The translations under genes and the position numbers were made by a program. A stretch of 64,000 bases of DNA from positions 18,542,712-18,606,711 of the forward strand of contig NC_060955.1 of NCBI RefSeq assembly GCF_910589235.1. The letters are read 5' to 3'. The stretch comes from Vespa crabro. Its lineage: Eukaryota > Arthropoda > Insecta > Hymenoptera > Vespidae. This document shows, in pieces, positions 12,373 through 25,624 of this stretch. How positions within the stretch are numbered: position 1 is the stretch's first letter; the number at the start of each line of letters is the position of its first letter. The notes beneath the pieces are model-generated. The model was not told where the DNA came from and did no database searches. It was given only the letters and a program-made list of their open reading frames with translations.

Positions 12373-13303
12373 ATCCGTGCGTGTTGGACGAACGATCTCT
12401 TCTCTCTAGTTATATCTACATGCATACATATATATATATATATACACACACGAATACACATATATATATATACATACACATTAGCACATTCCTAAGTACA
12501 TCATTCGTACTTACTCGCGTGCATAAGAAGATATAGGAGACGGAAAGAGAGAAAGAGAAAGAGTGAGAGAAAGAGAGAGAGAGATAGAGAGAGTGGGGGA
12601 AAGATCTCTAAAAGAGGACGGAGAGAGAGAGAGGAGGGAATTCGTGGCCGTCGGCCAAATAACCAGTCCACTTCGATCGAAAGACACAAGAGAGAGAGAC
12701 GGAGAGTGAGAGAAAAAGAAAAAGAAGAGAGAGAAAACGAAGAAGAAAGAAGAGAAAGATCATCCTCTCGATCCTCCATTATTACCGGCAAGATTCCTTT
12801 ACAACGTTTAGAGACTTTTCTCGCTATATAATTCGAGCGTTTGTAAAGAAAAGGAAAAGGAAAGAAAGAAAAAGAAAAAAAAAACAACAATAGGTAAAAG
12901 GAAAAAAAAAGAAAAAGAATTCAACAAGTGGAATTACGAAAGACACTACCGCCGCGTCTGTTATCTGTCTCGCTCGTTCGTTCGTTCGTTCGTTCCTTCG
13001 TTTACCACGAAAGGAAAAAGGAAAAAGATAGATCGAACGAGGATATAGAAGAAGAAAAAGAAGAAATAAATAAATAAAAGGACGAGATAAAAAAAAGCGA
13101 CGTTTGAATCATCGTTTGAGTCATCATTGAATTTCTTTTCCTTTTTTTCTTTTTTTTCTTTTTTTTTTTTTCGTTTTTTTTCCACGAAGGTGGAACAGTA
13201 GAACATTTAGAACGGCGAAATCGTACTTGTTTACCTTCTTGAGGTTAGAGATCGGTCTCTTACAATCAAACACGCGGTTTCTGTAGTCGTCATCTTTGTC
13301 ATC

Positions 13304-13380
13304 TTCGTCGTCGTCGGCGTCGTTGTCGTCGTCGTCGTCGTCGTCGTCGTCGTCCTCGTCGGCGTCGTCGTCAATGTCGT
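13304..13380. repeat. (GTC)n trinucleotide repeat
   Basis: About 25 units with GGC, TTG and AAT variants. On the minus strand it reads as a poly-aspartate frame (13124-13441) that runs from repeat to repeat and has no flanking unique coding sequence, so it is treated as a repeat. Confidence 0.9.
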
Positions 13381-13869
13381 CGATACTCTGCTTACGTAAG
13401 GAACGTTCCAACGCGATAACTTTGCCAGTGAGCCTCGTCATACGATTTCGTTTCTTTTATTCGTGAAAGAGAAAGAGGAAGAGAGAAAGAGAAACTCGCT
13501 GGACGAGTTTCCAGAACGCTCTGTGCATATTTATTTTATATTCACGTGTGTGTTTATGCGCGTGACTGCTTAGTGTGTTTATGCGCACGTGTATACCAGA
13601 ACCGTGTTTGTATCTGTCCGTTTCTGCGTGTGTACACACACACATATATATATATATATATGTATATGTATATATATAGATGTGTATAATATTATATACG
13701 TCGAAGTGATCCATAAAGAAGAGGAAGAAGTGCGAGTTAATTAGTAATGAACAAGCTCTCTTCGATCGAAGAAGACGAAGATAATTGAAAAAAGGACAAA
13801 AAGAGACGAAGAGAAAGAGAAAGAGGGAGAGAGAGAGAGAGAGAGTGACAAAAATTAGGATTCGCTTGA

Positions 13870-14284
13870 ATGACCTTCTTATTTTGTGGATTCGTCTTCG
13901 ACTCGTCCGACGAGAAGACGAAACAAATGCCTGTCGCCTCGGAGGATTGGGTGGCTCACCCTCCTAAAATCCCTAATTCTATCGCTAACTCAATCACCAC
14001 GGTTAAGGGTGGCACTATACAAAACGTCGTCACCATACAGAACAACACTACCGCATGGATGTCGCCGTATAGCAGAACACCCGATCGTTCTTCTCCTAAT
14101 AATAACAATAATAATAATAATAATAACAACAACAACAATCATAATAATAATAATCATCATAACAACAACAACAATAACAGTGGCGTTGTTATATTGGAGG
14201 GATGCAGACCACCTGCGGCTACCACGGCGAGAAGGTTCCTCAGGTGGTTTAGTAGACTCGGTCAACCACCAATTGGAAAATCAG
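13870..14284 (+). CDS. 5' coding exon, asparagine-rich N-terminal region of an unidentified protein
   Basis: An ATG at 13870, directly after an in-frame TGA, opens 138 codons ending at the donor AAATCAG|GTAAAA in phase 1. A second Met at codon 20 (13927, context ACAAATG) is an equally possible start. Residues 20-76 are unique and polar, from MPVASEDWVAHPP to MSPYSRTPDRSSP. Residues 77-103 are an N-run with three His, encoded by AAT and AAC triplets. Residues 104-138 are unique again and end in a basic, aromatic segment RRFLRWFSRLGQPPIGKS. There is no signal peptide from the second Met and no recognised domain. The unique segments on both sides of the N-run are in frame and not repetitive, which separates it from the repeat-driven frames around it. 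It lies downstream of the GAGA cluster. Family not recognised. Confidence 0.6.
14097..14178. repeat. (AAT/AAC)n repeat inside the coding exon
   Basis: Mixed AAT and AAC with CAT interruptions, read as Asn with three His. Use of both codons suggests an older tract than the pure microsatellites nearby. Confidence 0.9.
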
Positions 14285-14359
14285 GTAAAAAAAAAAAAAG
14301 AAAAAAGGATAAGATATATGTCGATTATATTCTTGATATTAACAAATGTATAAATTTAT

Positions 14360-14394
<35 letters not shown>

Positions 14395-14400
14395 TTGTGT

Positions 14401-14520
14401 GTGTATGTGTGTATACTATAAATTTAAAAAAATTTATTTCAAATAAATTTTATATATATAATATATATAATATATATATTATATATATATAATTATATAA
14501 ATTATATATATATGTATATA

Positions 14521-14566
<46 letters not shown>

Positions 14567-14651
14567 TATACTATAAATTTAAAAAAATTTATTTCAAATA
14601 AATTTTATATATATAATATATATAATATATATATTATATATATATAATTAT

Positions 14652-14667
<16 letters not shown>
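14401..14667. repeat. 155-bp tandem duplication just after the exon donor
   Basis: Segments 14401-14512 and 14556-14667 look identical base for base: a TG tract, GTATACTATAAATTT, AAAAAAATTTATTTCAAATA, then AT words. The offset is 155 bp. The spacer is a (TG)n tract like the one before copy 1. Either a recent duplication or an assembly duplication. Confidence 0.8.
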
Positions 14668-14693
<26 letters not shown>

Positions 14694-16541
14694 AATTTTA
14701 TACAAATATTTTACATATATATAATATGAATATAGATCTAGAAAAAAGAACGATTCTAATATTTATTTAGATTAATTGTCTACAACTTTTTCTTACGTTG
14801 GTCTCAAATGAAAAATTATTTCGTTTCCAATTGGTTTTGAGTTACAAGTTTTATCTTCCTTGCTAATCAAATTTGATCGTTATTTAATGATAAGACTCCT
14901 CGATAAAGATTAGGTATTTTTTTTTTTTTTTTCTTTTTAAAGCATTAAAGCTTACAATTTGGTGCATACGTCGTTATTTTTTCTCACATCAACTATCAGA
15001 ATTTTTATCTCGACATATATTTTACGAACATTGATTGATAAGAATACTGTTAGGATTTTAACAATGTATTGCAGTACTATAAATACAATCACATTTAAAA
15101 AAAGAATTGAACTTTATTTCGTAGTATTGCATGCAATCACAAACGCGTTAAATCTTTTCATGTTTCTATTTAAAGATTCAATTGAGGAAAACATTTGTTT
15201 TCTTTTCTTTTTTCTTTTTTTAGAAAAATTTTTTTTTTTCTTTATGTATAATTATGTTTTTACATAATCGTAAATCGTGTTATATGAAATCTTGATTATT
15301 ATTAAATAAATATTTTTACGTATTATATTTTTGTATCATATATAAAATTTGGAATTTTTTAGCAACAAAATTTACATTCGATCATATTTGATTTAATTGT
15401 TAAAGTTTAAGAATAGAAAAAAAAAGAAAAGAAAATTAATTTCACGAGAAGAATAAATTTTAAACAGTAAAAAAGTTCTGAACGAATAATTAACATATGA
15501 TTGTACTTAATTCAATTATTAAACCTTAAGAATAAAAATTAAAAGTAAAAAAAAAAGGGAAACACAATTTTTTTTAAAGGTTTAATTTTAAGTGGGAGTG
15601 TGGGAAAGGAGGAATTGAATATAGATCAGGAAAATTTATTCGAGTTTATTAATAAGTGTATTAACGTTCGTATATTATTATGAGAAGCGAGAACGCTATC
15701 TTTTTAGGATTTAACCAAAGAAAATTACGTTAGTTCGTATAAAACCTGTCTTCTCTATGCTATCATTACTTACAAATTAGAATTTAATTATTATCTTTTA
15801 ACACTTTTGATTTTATAAATGTACGAAATTATCGCTATCATTTTATTATCTTTTTTCTTTTATTATTATCTTTTTTCTGATTTTCTTTTTTGTTTCTTCC
15901 TTTTTTTCTCCTTGTTTTTTTTACATTAACGTTATGAAAGAAAGAATAAATACGTGACACCACCACCACATCTTGTTGTGTATATGATCAATGATAAAAC
16001 GTAGGATTATGTCGTATTAAAGGTAGCGAGCAAGTATAGTTGAAATAATTACGGATATATAGTACACGTGGCGATGATTGTGCATAATAACATCCGTTTG
16101 ATTTCTATGCAAATAAATAATAGAAGAAGAAAGACAAAGATAGACATGGACAAATATAGAGGAAGAAAAAGAGAGAGAGAGAGAGAGAGAGATATCGTTA
16201 TTGTTACGTTAATGGTACTTTTTTTAGGTTTGTTTTTCACTTCTTACGAATGACGTTGAATGAGTTACATCGATAACATTTTCTAACTGTTGTAACTGTG
16301 TTTTACGTTCGTTTTACACAAGTATATAACTCATACATATGTATGCATATCATATGTATATATATATATATATATATATACACCTATTGTTTCATTGATC
16401 GTAGATAAAGCTATATGAAATGTAAATTTTTTCTAATCATTAGTACATTTATTCCAATGAAGAATATTTTATATTTTTCATATACATAATGTTCTATTAT
16501 TCATATATACTGTATAACGATATGTAACTTCAAAAAAAAGA

Positions 16542-16580
<39 letters not shown>

Positions 16581-16659
16581 AGTACATATATATTATTAAT
16601 TTTATTATAGCACAAACTTTATTATTAACATTATATTCGAAATTTTTAATATTGTTAAC

Positions 16660-16780
16660 AACTATAATTTGTACTTATTATTAGTATAATATAATTATAC
16701 TGATATAAGTAATATTATAACTCTGTATATTATATAATTTTCTTTTAACCGTGACAAAATATAACGTTATAAAGGTTTAA
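16660..16780. repeat. AT-rich dispersed repeat, degenerate copy 2
   Basis: Contains TTAGTATAATATAATTATAC and ends TATAATTTTCTTTTAACCG, then an A-rich stretch, then AAAGGTTTAA. The end parallels the right ends of the repeats at 8561 and 41273, with a TTAA at 16777-16780. Confidence 0.3.
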
Positions 16781-17009
16781 TATCGTTTAAACTATTTCTC
16801 CTATTAATAATGGAACAATTAACATTTCAATTAATGATGTTAACAGATTAACGTTTAAGTGTAAGATGCCTGATAACGTATCGCGGGAAATTTGAACGTA
16901 ACCGCATATTCCGATTAGACTCCCAGCTTTAATCTAACACGTATTCTATGCCAAAAGTGGGTCACACGCGTGACGGAACACAAATTGGGCGGTTAGAGAG
17001 AGGAGAGGG

Positions 17010-17013
<4 letters not shown>

Positions 17014-17067
<54 letters not shown>
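17014..17067. repeat. (GA)n microsatellite
   Basis: Uninterrupted GA dinucleotides. Confidence 0.95.
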
Positions 17068-17071
<4 letters not shown>

Positions 17072-18090
17072 CACTGAGCGTTACCATAATCACGTTTAAC
17101 ATCCACTCGATAAGTTTATATATTTTATGAATATGAGACAATTGTATTATTTTTTTCCCCTTTTTATTTTTATTTTTCTTTTTAAATAAACCTTTTTTGA
17201 CAAATATAGTAACGTGCCACGGGATGCGTCAACGATATTATTTATAATTAAATAATATTTCAACTCACGAAATTGACTTTTTTTACGGTCGGGTCACGTT
17301 CATTATATATATATATCTGATTTACAGTTATATAGTTGATCCCTTATATCTGGTATAGAATATGACGAGTATATTTAATCAGCCTTTGACATATTTAGAT
17401 TTAGTAGGATAAGTTTTAAACACTTGTGAGTGTATATATATATATATATATATATTTGTATATTATTAGAAAGAAAGTAAGCTTTCCTTATCGTTAAGTG
17501 AGAAATAGTAAAATGCGACGTTTCAAAACAACTGAATTAGTATCATCAAAAAATCATTTTCAATGTCCTGATATATACATAAGTAAATATATAAATCACT
17601 TGGAAAAATCTATAAAGCGATCTTTTTTCTTTTTTTTCTTTTCTTTTCTTTCTTTTTTTATTATTTTTTTTTTTTTCTATGTTTCTTTTTTCCTTTTTTA
17701 CTTTTAGATCGATTTTTGTTCGAACGGAAAGGAAGAAAGAACAAAACGAAAGAAAGAAAAATATAATAAATAAAAAGAAAGAAAAGAGCCATATAAGAGT
17801 ATCCCAAGTAAAATCATAACCGTGATGTATATTTTCTTCGGTGCTTGTGGAATTCAACGGCAAAACGTGGTGGGTACGTCATGACAACTGGGCCGGAAAG
17901 AGAATGAACCGTAAACTTGATAAATAAACATTAGAGTTCGCGATAAAAGCGGGTCACTCGGTAAACGGATCCTCGCCTTCTTAGATTAATCGCTTGCCTT
18001 CTCGTTTCTTCGTTAAGACTACTTTGTCTTTTCTTCGATTTGAATTAAAAAGTCAGGATAGAGAGAGAGGGAGGAGACAGAGTGGGAGGA

Positions 18091-18092
<2 letters not shown>

Positions 18093-18149
<57 letters not shown>
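18093..18149. repeat. (GA)n microsatellite
   Basis: Uninterrupted GA dinucleotides after a G/A-rich lead-in. Confidence 0.95.
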
Positions 18150-18153
<4 letters not shown>

Positions 18154-18319
18154 TTTATAATATTATATGTCAAATAAATAATAAATATATGAGCCATTTG
18201 TTTAGAAAATTGCCTTTTTAAAAAAATCTTGTTAATATTTCTAATAATTACGATTCTCTACGTGATCTTTACATTTTTAAACAATTTTTGTGTGTGTATG
18301 TATGCAGAAGGAAAAAGTG

Positions 18320-18323
<4 letters not shown>

Positions 18324-18383
<60 letters not shown>
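18324..18383. repeat. (TA)n microsatellite
   Basis: Uninterrupted TA dinucleotides, 60 bp. Confidence 0.95.
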
Positions 18384-18385
<2 letters not shown>

Positions 18386-19047
18386 CCCCTAGAATATCAA
18401 CGAAACTGTTGAATAATAATTTAAAAAGAAAGAAATATATGAAAATAAAAATTGAATGGTTTATAAGTTCACATTCGTAATTCGATTTTTTTTGTTGATG
18501 GATGCGTACAGGTATAACACAAAGGTTAACTGAATTTTATTAAATAGGATTATATATTTCTGATTGCATTAATCCGATGCGACACGATGCAATTCTCTAT
18601 AGGAAAAAAAGGAAGGAAAAAGAATAAAATAGAAAAAAAATAATTAATTAACGTATGCCGAAAAATAACTTAGTGGAGTTATATTTGAATTTAAATATTA
18701 TTCTTTAAAAAAAAAATACCTTTAAAAATATATATATATAAAAAAATTTTATATATATATATATAATTTTATTCACCTAAAAACAGTTATAAAAAAATAC
18801 AGCTTTCAAGTTATTTGTCAAGCAATTTTAACGAAATTCTTGGCGTCGTAGAAGCAAAAAAAAAAAAAAAAAAGAAAAAAAGAAGAGAGAAAAAATAGTG
18901 CGATATCAGCATACATTTTCTATTCGTTTTGGAAAACATCGAAGTATAAATTCTTGAGAACAAAGATGGACGAGACGGATTGATAGTAACGGTCAAAGGA
19001 TAATTAAAAATTCCCCCTTCATTTTCTAACAGCCAACAAAAAGAGCA

Positions 19048-19079
19048 CAGCTGTTGTCACCTGTCAAGTTTTGCACCTG
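19048..19079. promoter_or_regulatory. E-box trio
   Basis: CAGCTG at 19048-19053, CACCTG at 19058-19063 and CACCTG at 19074-19079, the last two both within CACCTGTC. Three CANNTG sites in 32 bp, at the edge of a CT tract. CACCTG/CAGGTG and CAGCTG are known targets of bHLH and Snail/Zfh-type factors; the function here is inferred. Confidence 0.4.
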
Positions 19080-19107
19080 TCGGATGTGACCGAGCGTGCG
19101 AACGCGA

Positions 19108-19111
<4 letters not shown>

Positions 19112-19166
<55 letters not shown>
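19112..19166. repeat. (CT)n microsatellite
   Basis: Uninterrupted CT dinucleotides. Confidence 0.95.
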
Positions 19167-19169
<3 letters not shown>

Positions 19170-19472
19170 CTCTCTCTCTTGCACTCGCTCACTCTATTGA
19201 AAGTTAATTTTGAAAATTCAATTGGATTGTGCAAGTTCGTTGTGATGTCGCTCGTAATCTTGACCGAAATTCCTTCCACAAAATTTTTTTTTTTTCTTTT
19301 CATTTTCTTTTTCTTTATCTTTTTATTTTTCTTTTTTTTTCGTTTTCAAGATAACGAGCAGCGAAAGTGAGAGTAAACGCGTAGGTTTACGTATGTAAAC
19401 GATATAGAAAGAGAGAGAAAGAGAGAGAGGAGGAGGATAGTAAATAAAAAAATATGTCAAATAAAACCGGTT

Positions 19473-19503
<31 letters not shown>

Positions 19504-20365
19504 CTCTTTCTAACTCTATCTCTATGTTCCCATCTCTATCTCTTTAGATATTTGATCTATTTTTGTATAAAACTATGATATATAATATTTGTTTCTGTAT
19601 GTTACTTCCTCGTAATTATCATAATAAACGGATTTACAAGATTTCGAATGACTGAAATAAAAGTTGAACTCGATTTGTATACACATACAAATACATTAGG
19701 TCATTTTGATTTTCATAAGGTACTTTTTAACGGGACGTACAAATAGAATTTATGATCGTAGAAGGTTGCCGATCGTGGGTGTTAATAGTTCGTCGTTCTT
19801 AGTCACGATAGCCATTTGATTCTCGTTCACTCTCTCTCTTTCTCTTTCTTTTTCTCTTTCTCCCTTTTTCTCTCTCATACACGTACAACATACATAAACG
19901 ATAAATACGTGTGCTTGTCGCAGACGAACGAACGAATGAACGAACGACAATACGTCGGTACGTTTTATAATTTCTATCTCGATTAGCGAGAAACGAAAGC
20001 GTAGGCGAACTATATCGGCAACGACGATTCGTACGTTTATTAGTGAGATCATTTCTGAACATTATTATTTTTAATAGATTTCTTACAATTAGAAACGTAC
20101 ATTCTTTAAACGTATTTATCTCTATAAAGAATTATCAAATTGCGTGTAGCTTATGTAATGTAAATATTTCTTTCTTTCTTTCTTCTTTTTTTCTTTCTTT
20201 TTCTTTTTTTTTTTGCTTCATTCTTCTTTTCTTCCTTTTTACAAATTTTTAATCTAGAAAATGCACGTAATTTTTTTCCACTCTAAAACAATCGTTTTAT
20301 CAGAAACGTTGTAGTTAATTTACGTACGTCGAGTTTTTCGTAAAGAAAAAAGGAGAGAGAAAAAG

Positions 20366-20401
<36 letters not shown>

Positions 20402-21255
20402 TAAATAAATAAAAAATGGAAAAGAAAAAAGTTCGAATACGTATTATTTATTATTTACTTTTTTCTTTTCGAGGCACACGAAGCAAAACGCGTGATGCTG
20501 CAACGTCATTATTCAATGTTTACTACATCGAGATCGCGCGATTGGAAAGTTTTCATATAAACATAGCGATTGTCGAGCTCTTCTTAAGCTATCATATTTA
20601 TGAGTTATCAGCATTGAACATTGGCCTTTGGTGTCGTTCATAATACGAAATATGTACACGAAAAATCACTTCTCTATTTCCCTATTGAATTAATAATTAA
20701 TTATTATCATTAGCGATGGACGATGGATGAATCAAAATTCTTATACCAATCGAACTAACGAGGGGGAAACAAAAAAATTAATAAATAAATATATAGAATT
20801 ATTTCTTTTTCTTTTTATCTCTTTTTTTTCTTTTCTGTTTCTTTTTTTTTTTTTTTTTTTTTTTCTTTTATGAATACTTCAAAGGCAAATAAGGAAATGG
20901 ATAATGGAAAAAAAAAAAAGAAAAAAAAAAAAGAAGGAACGTTTATATTTTTCTAACGTCATGTACACACCCATTTCAGATAAAATTTATTAGACACGCT
21001 ATGCGTGTATTATAGGCACACGCCATTATTGCACGAATGTCGCAATTCAAGATGAGGTGAAAACGAGGAGGCATTGATGCATCCTCGTGTTCGACCGTCC
21101 ATCGAGAACTCGTCACGATACGTCACCTTTCGAATTTACGCCTCGACAAGAAAGCGAAACCGTCATTATTTTTTCGAAGCACGTGCGCGTAACGACCCGT
21201 TTCGAAATCCTGGAATATTCTACAATACTTAGATACCACTACGTACATAGTTATA

Positions 21256-21300
<45 letters not shown>
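21256..21300. repeat. (TA)n microsatellite ending at the assembly gap
   Basis: The tract runs into the N block, so its true length is unknown. Confidence 0.95.
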
Positions 21301-21500
21301 NNNNNNNNNNNNNNNNNNNNNNNNNNNNNNNNNNNNNNNNNNNNNNNNNNNNNNNNNNNNNNNNNNNNNNNNNNNNNNNNNNNNNNNNNNNNNNNNNNNN
21401 NNNNNNNNNNNNNNNNNNNNNNNNNNNNNNNNNNNNNNNNNNNNNNNNNNNNNNNNNNNNNNNNNNNNNNNNNNNNNNNNNNNNNNNNNNNNNNNNNNNN
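21301..21500. other. Assembly gap, 200 N
   Basis: Exactly 200 N. The left flank is (TA)n and the right flank (GA)n, so the missing part is probably simple repeat of unknown size. Open frames crossing it are artefacts. Confidence 0.99.

Positions 21501-21562
<62 letters not shown>
21501..21562. repeat. (GA)n microsatellite after the gap
   Basis: Uninterrupted GA dinucleotides starting directly at the gap edge. Confidence 0.95.
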
Positions 21563-21564
<2 letters not shown>

Positions 21565-22369
21565 AAATATCAGATACTGAGCAGTCATTATCGTAAAACG
21601 TTTTTTACGACCACTTAATAATATATCTAAATCCCTCTATTAATTCCTGTAACATATTGTGTCAGATACTGAAGTTGTTTCGTATAGTTAATGATTATGT
21701 CTTCGTAAGTTTCGTATCTAAATCTAATCTAATCTAATCTAATAGTTTTACTAAATTTTGAATTTCTTTTCTATTACTTTTTTTCTTTTTTTTTTTTCTC
21801 TCTTTTCTTATTATTTTCATTGTGGTATCTCGAAATATTTAAAAATAATCTGAAATTTGTGAATAGCTTTTAGTTTTTATAAAAAAAAATTTTAACTATA
21901 ACTTTAACCATCAAAAGTTTTAATCAATAATAATAAAATTAGATGATTTTTTTCTTTTTATTTCTTCAAGAACATGACTAAATTAAACACGATTAAAAGA
22001 TTAAGTTTCGTCAATAATATCAATGAATTTGACGAAATAAAATTATATTGATTTTTTTCATTTCGATAGATCAACTTTCGCTTCGTTATAATTCAATTTA
22101 ATTTTCTTTTTTTAATTTTTTAATTTTCAATTAAATTCCGTGTATTAATTTTTCTTACACAACATAGATACAGATTTTTAAAATAGACATGCACACATAC
22201 ACAGTTGATTAATCGTAAAAACGAATATGTTCGATTAATCATAAACAAATTGATTAATCATAAAACGCTTTTTCTAATCTATTTTTATATAACTTATTAA
22301 TGATTCATTATGAAAGTAAGAATCTTATTTATTTACATATCTTTTCGTATTCTGTTTTAGGTGAGTTCA

Positions 22370-23127
22370 ATGACCAATCGTTCTTGTCCAGTGTCTACGT
22401 GCCAAATCAAAGTGAGATTGTAATTAAATAATTTTTTTATGATATGAAATTATCTACTGAATGTCCGATGAAATTCGAAAATCTTTCTCTTTTTTTTTTC
22501 TTTTTATCTACAAACGTCGAGTCTTATCTCTTCCTTTTTTTTTATTTTTTTATTTTTATATATATATATTTTTTTTTAATTAATATATTTTTTTCTGAGC
22601 CAAGTATGTTGTTAATTAAGAATGAAAAAGATGAAAAGAAAAATACTTGCGAATTAATTAAAATCCAACATCCACGAGATAAATCGAAATGAGATTGCGA
22701 TTGAATAATTTTTTCGTCATTCTTTCTTTTTTTAGTGGGGAGGGAGTGATGCGAAAATATTAATTGAGTATATACATTGAAAAATCTGTTTTTTTTTCTT
22801 TTTTTTTCTTTTTTTTTTTTCTTTTTCTTTTTTAATTGGCCACATCTTTCTCTGCTCCAAATAAGTTATTAATTAAGAAAGGAAAAGATGAAAAGAAAAA
22901 TTCTTAAGAATCAGTTAATATCCTATATCCGTGAGTCTCATTGAATTGAAATCATCATTAAATCATTTTCTTTCTTTTCTTTTCCTTTTTTTTTTGTGAC
23001 GTATTAAACAAGTATATTCGATGAAGCTCAAAAGTATCTTTCATTTTTTCTTCGCAGACGATATATGCTATTCTCTTTATTAATTTATTAATCTTATTTT
23101 CTTGTTTTTTCTTTCTGTTTTTTTATC

Positions 23128-23165
<38 letters not shown>

Positions 23166-23240
23166 AATTATTAATTATGGAAATGGAATCAAAAGAAAAA
23201 AAAAAAATTCTTACTAATCGGTTAAAACCCATGATAGAAA
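22370..23240. repeat. Old degenerate tandem repeat, unit about 260-280 bp
   Basis: Related blocks recur at about 22370-22450, 22590-22725, 22850-22975 and 23155-23240. Shared anchors are GAGATTGTAATTAAATAATT (22412), GAGATTGCGATTGAATAATT (22690) and the weaker GAAATCATCATTAAATCATT (22948). A second anchor is AAAGATGAAAAGAAAAAT (22627 and 22884), then TCTTACTAATCGGTTAA or CTTAAGAATCAGTTAA. Each unit carries a T-rich tract. Confidence 0.55.
23133..23159. repeat. Homopolymer T, 27 nt
   Basis: Uninterrupted T run inside the degenerate tandem repeat. Confidence 0.95.
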
Positions 23241-24031
23241 CTAGAAAGCGTAGAAAATCTTGAATGGTGGTATAGGTCCGATAGTTTCGTTACGACGACA
23301 ACAATTCGTCGTGCTCCTTTTCCTTTCGTTTCCTTTCGCTGTGAAGAGGAAAAAAAAAAAGGAAAAAGAAAGAATATACTAGTACGTGTTCGCCATTTGT
23401 CAAAGTGTTTCTCTGGCTCAAGCACATTTCAGATTCGCCGATTTCATTCCTTTTATAGAAGCTGATGATAAACAAGTCGTCATTGTAATAAATGCTACTA
23501 CATGAGATTTTTCTTTTTTTTCTTTCTTAAAGTACCATTTTTTTTTCTTCCAAATCTGTAAGAGATACGTTAGATCATTTTTTTTGTTTTGTTTTATTAA
23601 AAAATAACTTCTTTTTTTTTTAGATCCTTTTAACTTAGTCGAGATTCCTTAACATGAAAGAATTTTTTGTTATTACTTTTTACTGTAATTTACTGCAATT
23701 TTTTTCTGTAAGTTGTCCTTTTTTGTAAACTTTTTTTTTTATATATATATATATATAATTGAGATTCTGTCTTAATCAGGATCTCTCAATGTTAAATAAT
23801 TGATTATTTTTATTGTTGTTGTTGGTGTTTCTGCTATTATAATTTTTGTTCTCAATTTTTGAAATCCTAACTTAATTAACAACATCTGCATTCATTTTTC
23901 TCATGTATTCGTATATTTTATAGGTCGCAAGTAGGCGATAGTTCGTTGAACTTTCTACAACTAATTAACTTTCACAGGGAAATATATATATGGCTCGCTT
24001 TGCTCTCTTAAAAACTGGATTGCTTTTAAAT

Positions 24032-24064
<33 letters not shown>

Positions 24065-24430
24065 TAGATAGATAGATAGATAGATAGAGAAAAAAAAGAA
24101 AAAGAAAAATATGAAAAGTACAAAACAAAATCGGACGTGTTACAACGAAGTACATGACTACTTAATGTCTTTCTACTTGTAGAAAATTTTTCTACTTTAA
24201 TGTCGACCACGAGAATAAAACGATACATATTACATAAATCTATTACTCGCGCATCCGATACAATTGGAATCTTAGAAGATGAAGTGAAGTCGTTGTAAAC
24301 GATTCATTCCTTTTTCTTGGTATTAATATACTCGATCGAATCGCAAACTAGGTTAAGGTTGTATCTAATAAATTGCAAACTAAAGAAAAAGAAAAAAGAT
24401 AATTCTACTTCGATTTTAATTACGAATTTA

Positions 24431-24474
<44 letters not shown>

Positions 24475-24581
24475 GTAATCAATGAGATATTATAACGAAT
24501 ACTTTTTTTATTATTATGTAAAAATATGGAGAAATCAAGATGAAAGAAATTTTTATTAAAAAAAATTACTAGACAATGGAA

Positions 24582-24617
<36 letters not shown>

Positions 24618-25067
24618 ATTTCATATCATCGATTTTACATGTTTGTTATTGTTATTCTTTACAACGTGTATTTTTGTTGTTTTCGAATTTACTGAATTTA
24701 ATTTAATAAATAAAAAAAATTTATCTCCCGTTAAATTGATTAAAGCAAAACGTGTATTTTAAAATAGTGAGCAAGCATATACAATATGCATATATATATT
24801 GTGTATGTACGCAATATTCGAACTATCGATTAGGCGTTTCTTTAAAGTGATCGAACGTCCCGACGATAGGCACTTTTCATTAAGAATATTACAGTTTCTA
24901 ATATCTCTTCGATAAAATGATTTAAGAGTATCGAACGAATTTTATAAATCTTCCCATCCGTTATAACGTCGATTCTCGATCAAATTTTTCAATCTTACGG
25001 ATATATTATTTCCAACGAGATTACTCATTATTTTCTAATTATAACTTCTTATACTCAAGGAAATATA

Positions 25068-25120
25068 TACAGGGTGTTTCAATTTAAACAACTATGTGAT
25101 CGTAATAATTTGCAATAATA
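25068..25120. mobile_element. Possible transposon-end fragment
   Basis: Contains TACAGGGTGTTTCAATTTAA followed by ACAACTATG. The ACAGGGTGT word followed by a T/A-rich stretch is a common end of short insect repeats, from memory. No second end or coding sequence is visible. Confidence 0.2.
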
Positions 25121-25576
25121 AATTTTCTTATATAAAAAATAAAGAAAATAAAAAAAGAAAAAAAGATCTGATAACCGATTAATTCATTAAATTAATTCGT
25201 TTTCCTGTTCATTTATTTATTTATTTTTATTCATATATTTTTGAAATTGTAGTCACATTCATCCAACTTACTTTTTTAGTAGTCATAAAAAATATTGTTG
25301 CAATTGCATAGATCGATCGGTCGATCGAAAAGTAGCACAGTAGGTGCACGTAGAATTCATATTGGATATTATCTAAGAAATTATTTATTAATCTTAAGAT
25401 ATCGATTTCCATTAAAAAAAAAAAAAAAAAAAAGAAAAAAAAAAGTTATGATTTCAACATCTTAACAATAATGTCCTCTACGAAGTATCCGCAATATTAA
25501 TCATTTCTCTTTGGAAGACTGAAACTACTTTGGAAAACGTTTATTTGAAACGTTTATTTAGAAAATCAATATGATC

Positions 25577-25624
<48 letters not shown>

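Larger units (their letters stand above)
14285..21300. other. Intron-like non-coding sequence
   Basis: No exon is supported. It holds the tandem duplication above, T- and A-rich runs, an AT-rich dispersed repeat remnant (16660-16780), (GA)n at 17014-17067 and 18093-18149, (TA)n at 18324-18383, an E-box trio (19048-19079), (CT)n at 19112-19166 and a GC-balanced stretch at 21000-21240 without splice-flanked frames. Confidence 0.6.

Noticed and set aside
13124..13441. Minus-strand acidic (poly-D) frame of 105 codons
   Set aside because: Product of the (GTC)n repeat, ending in A/G-tract lysines.
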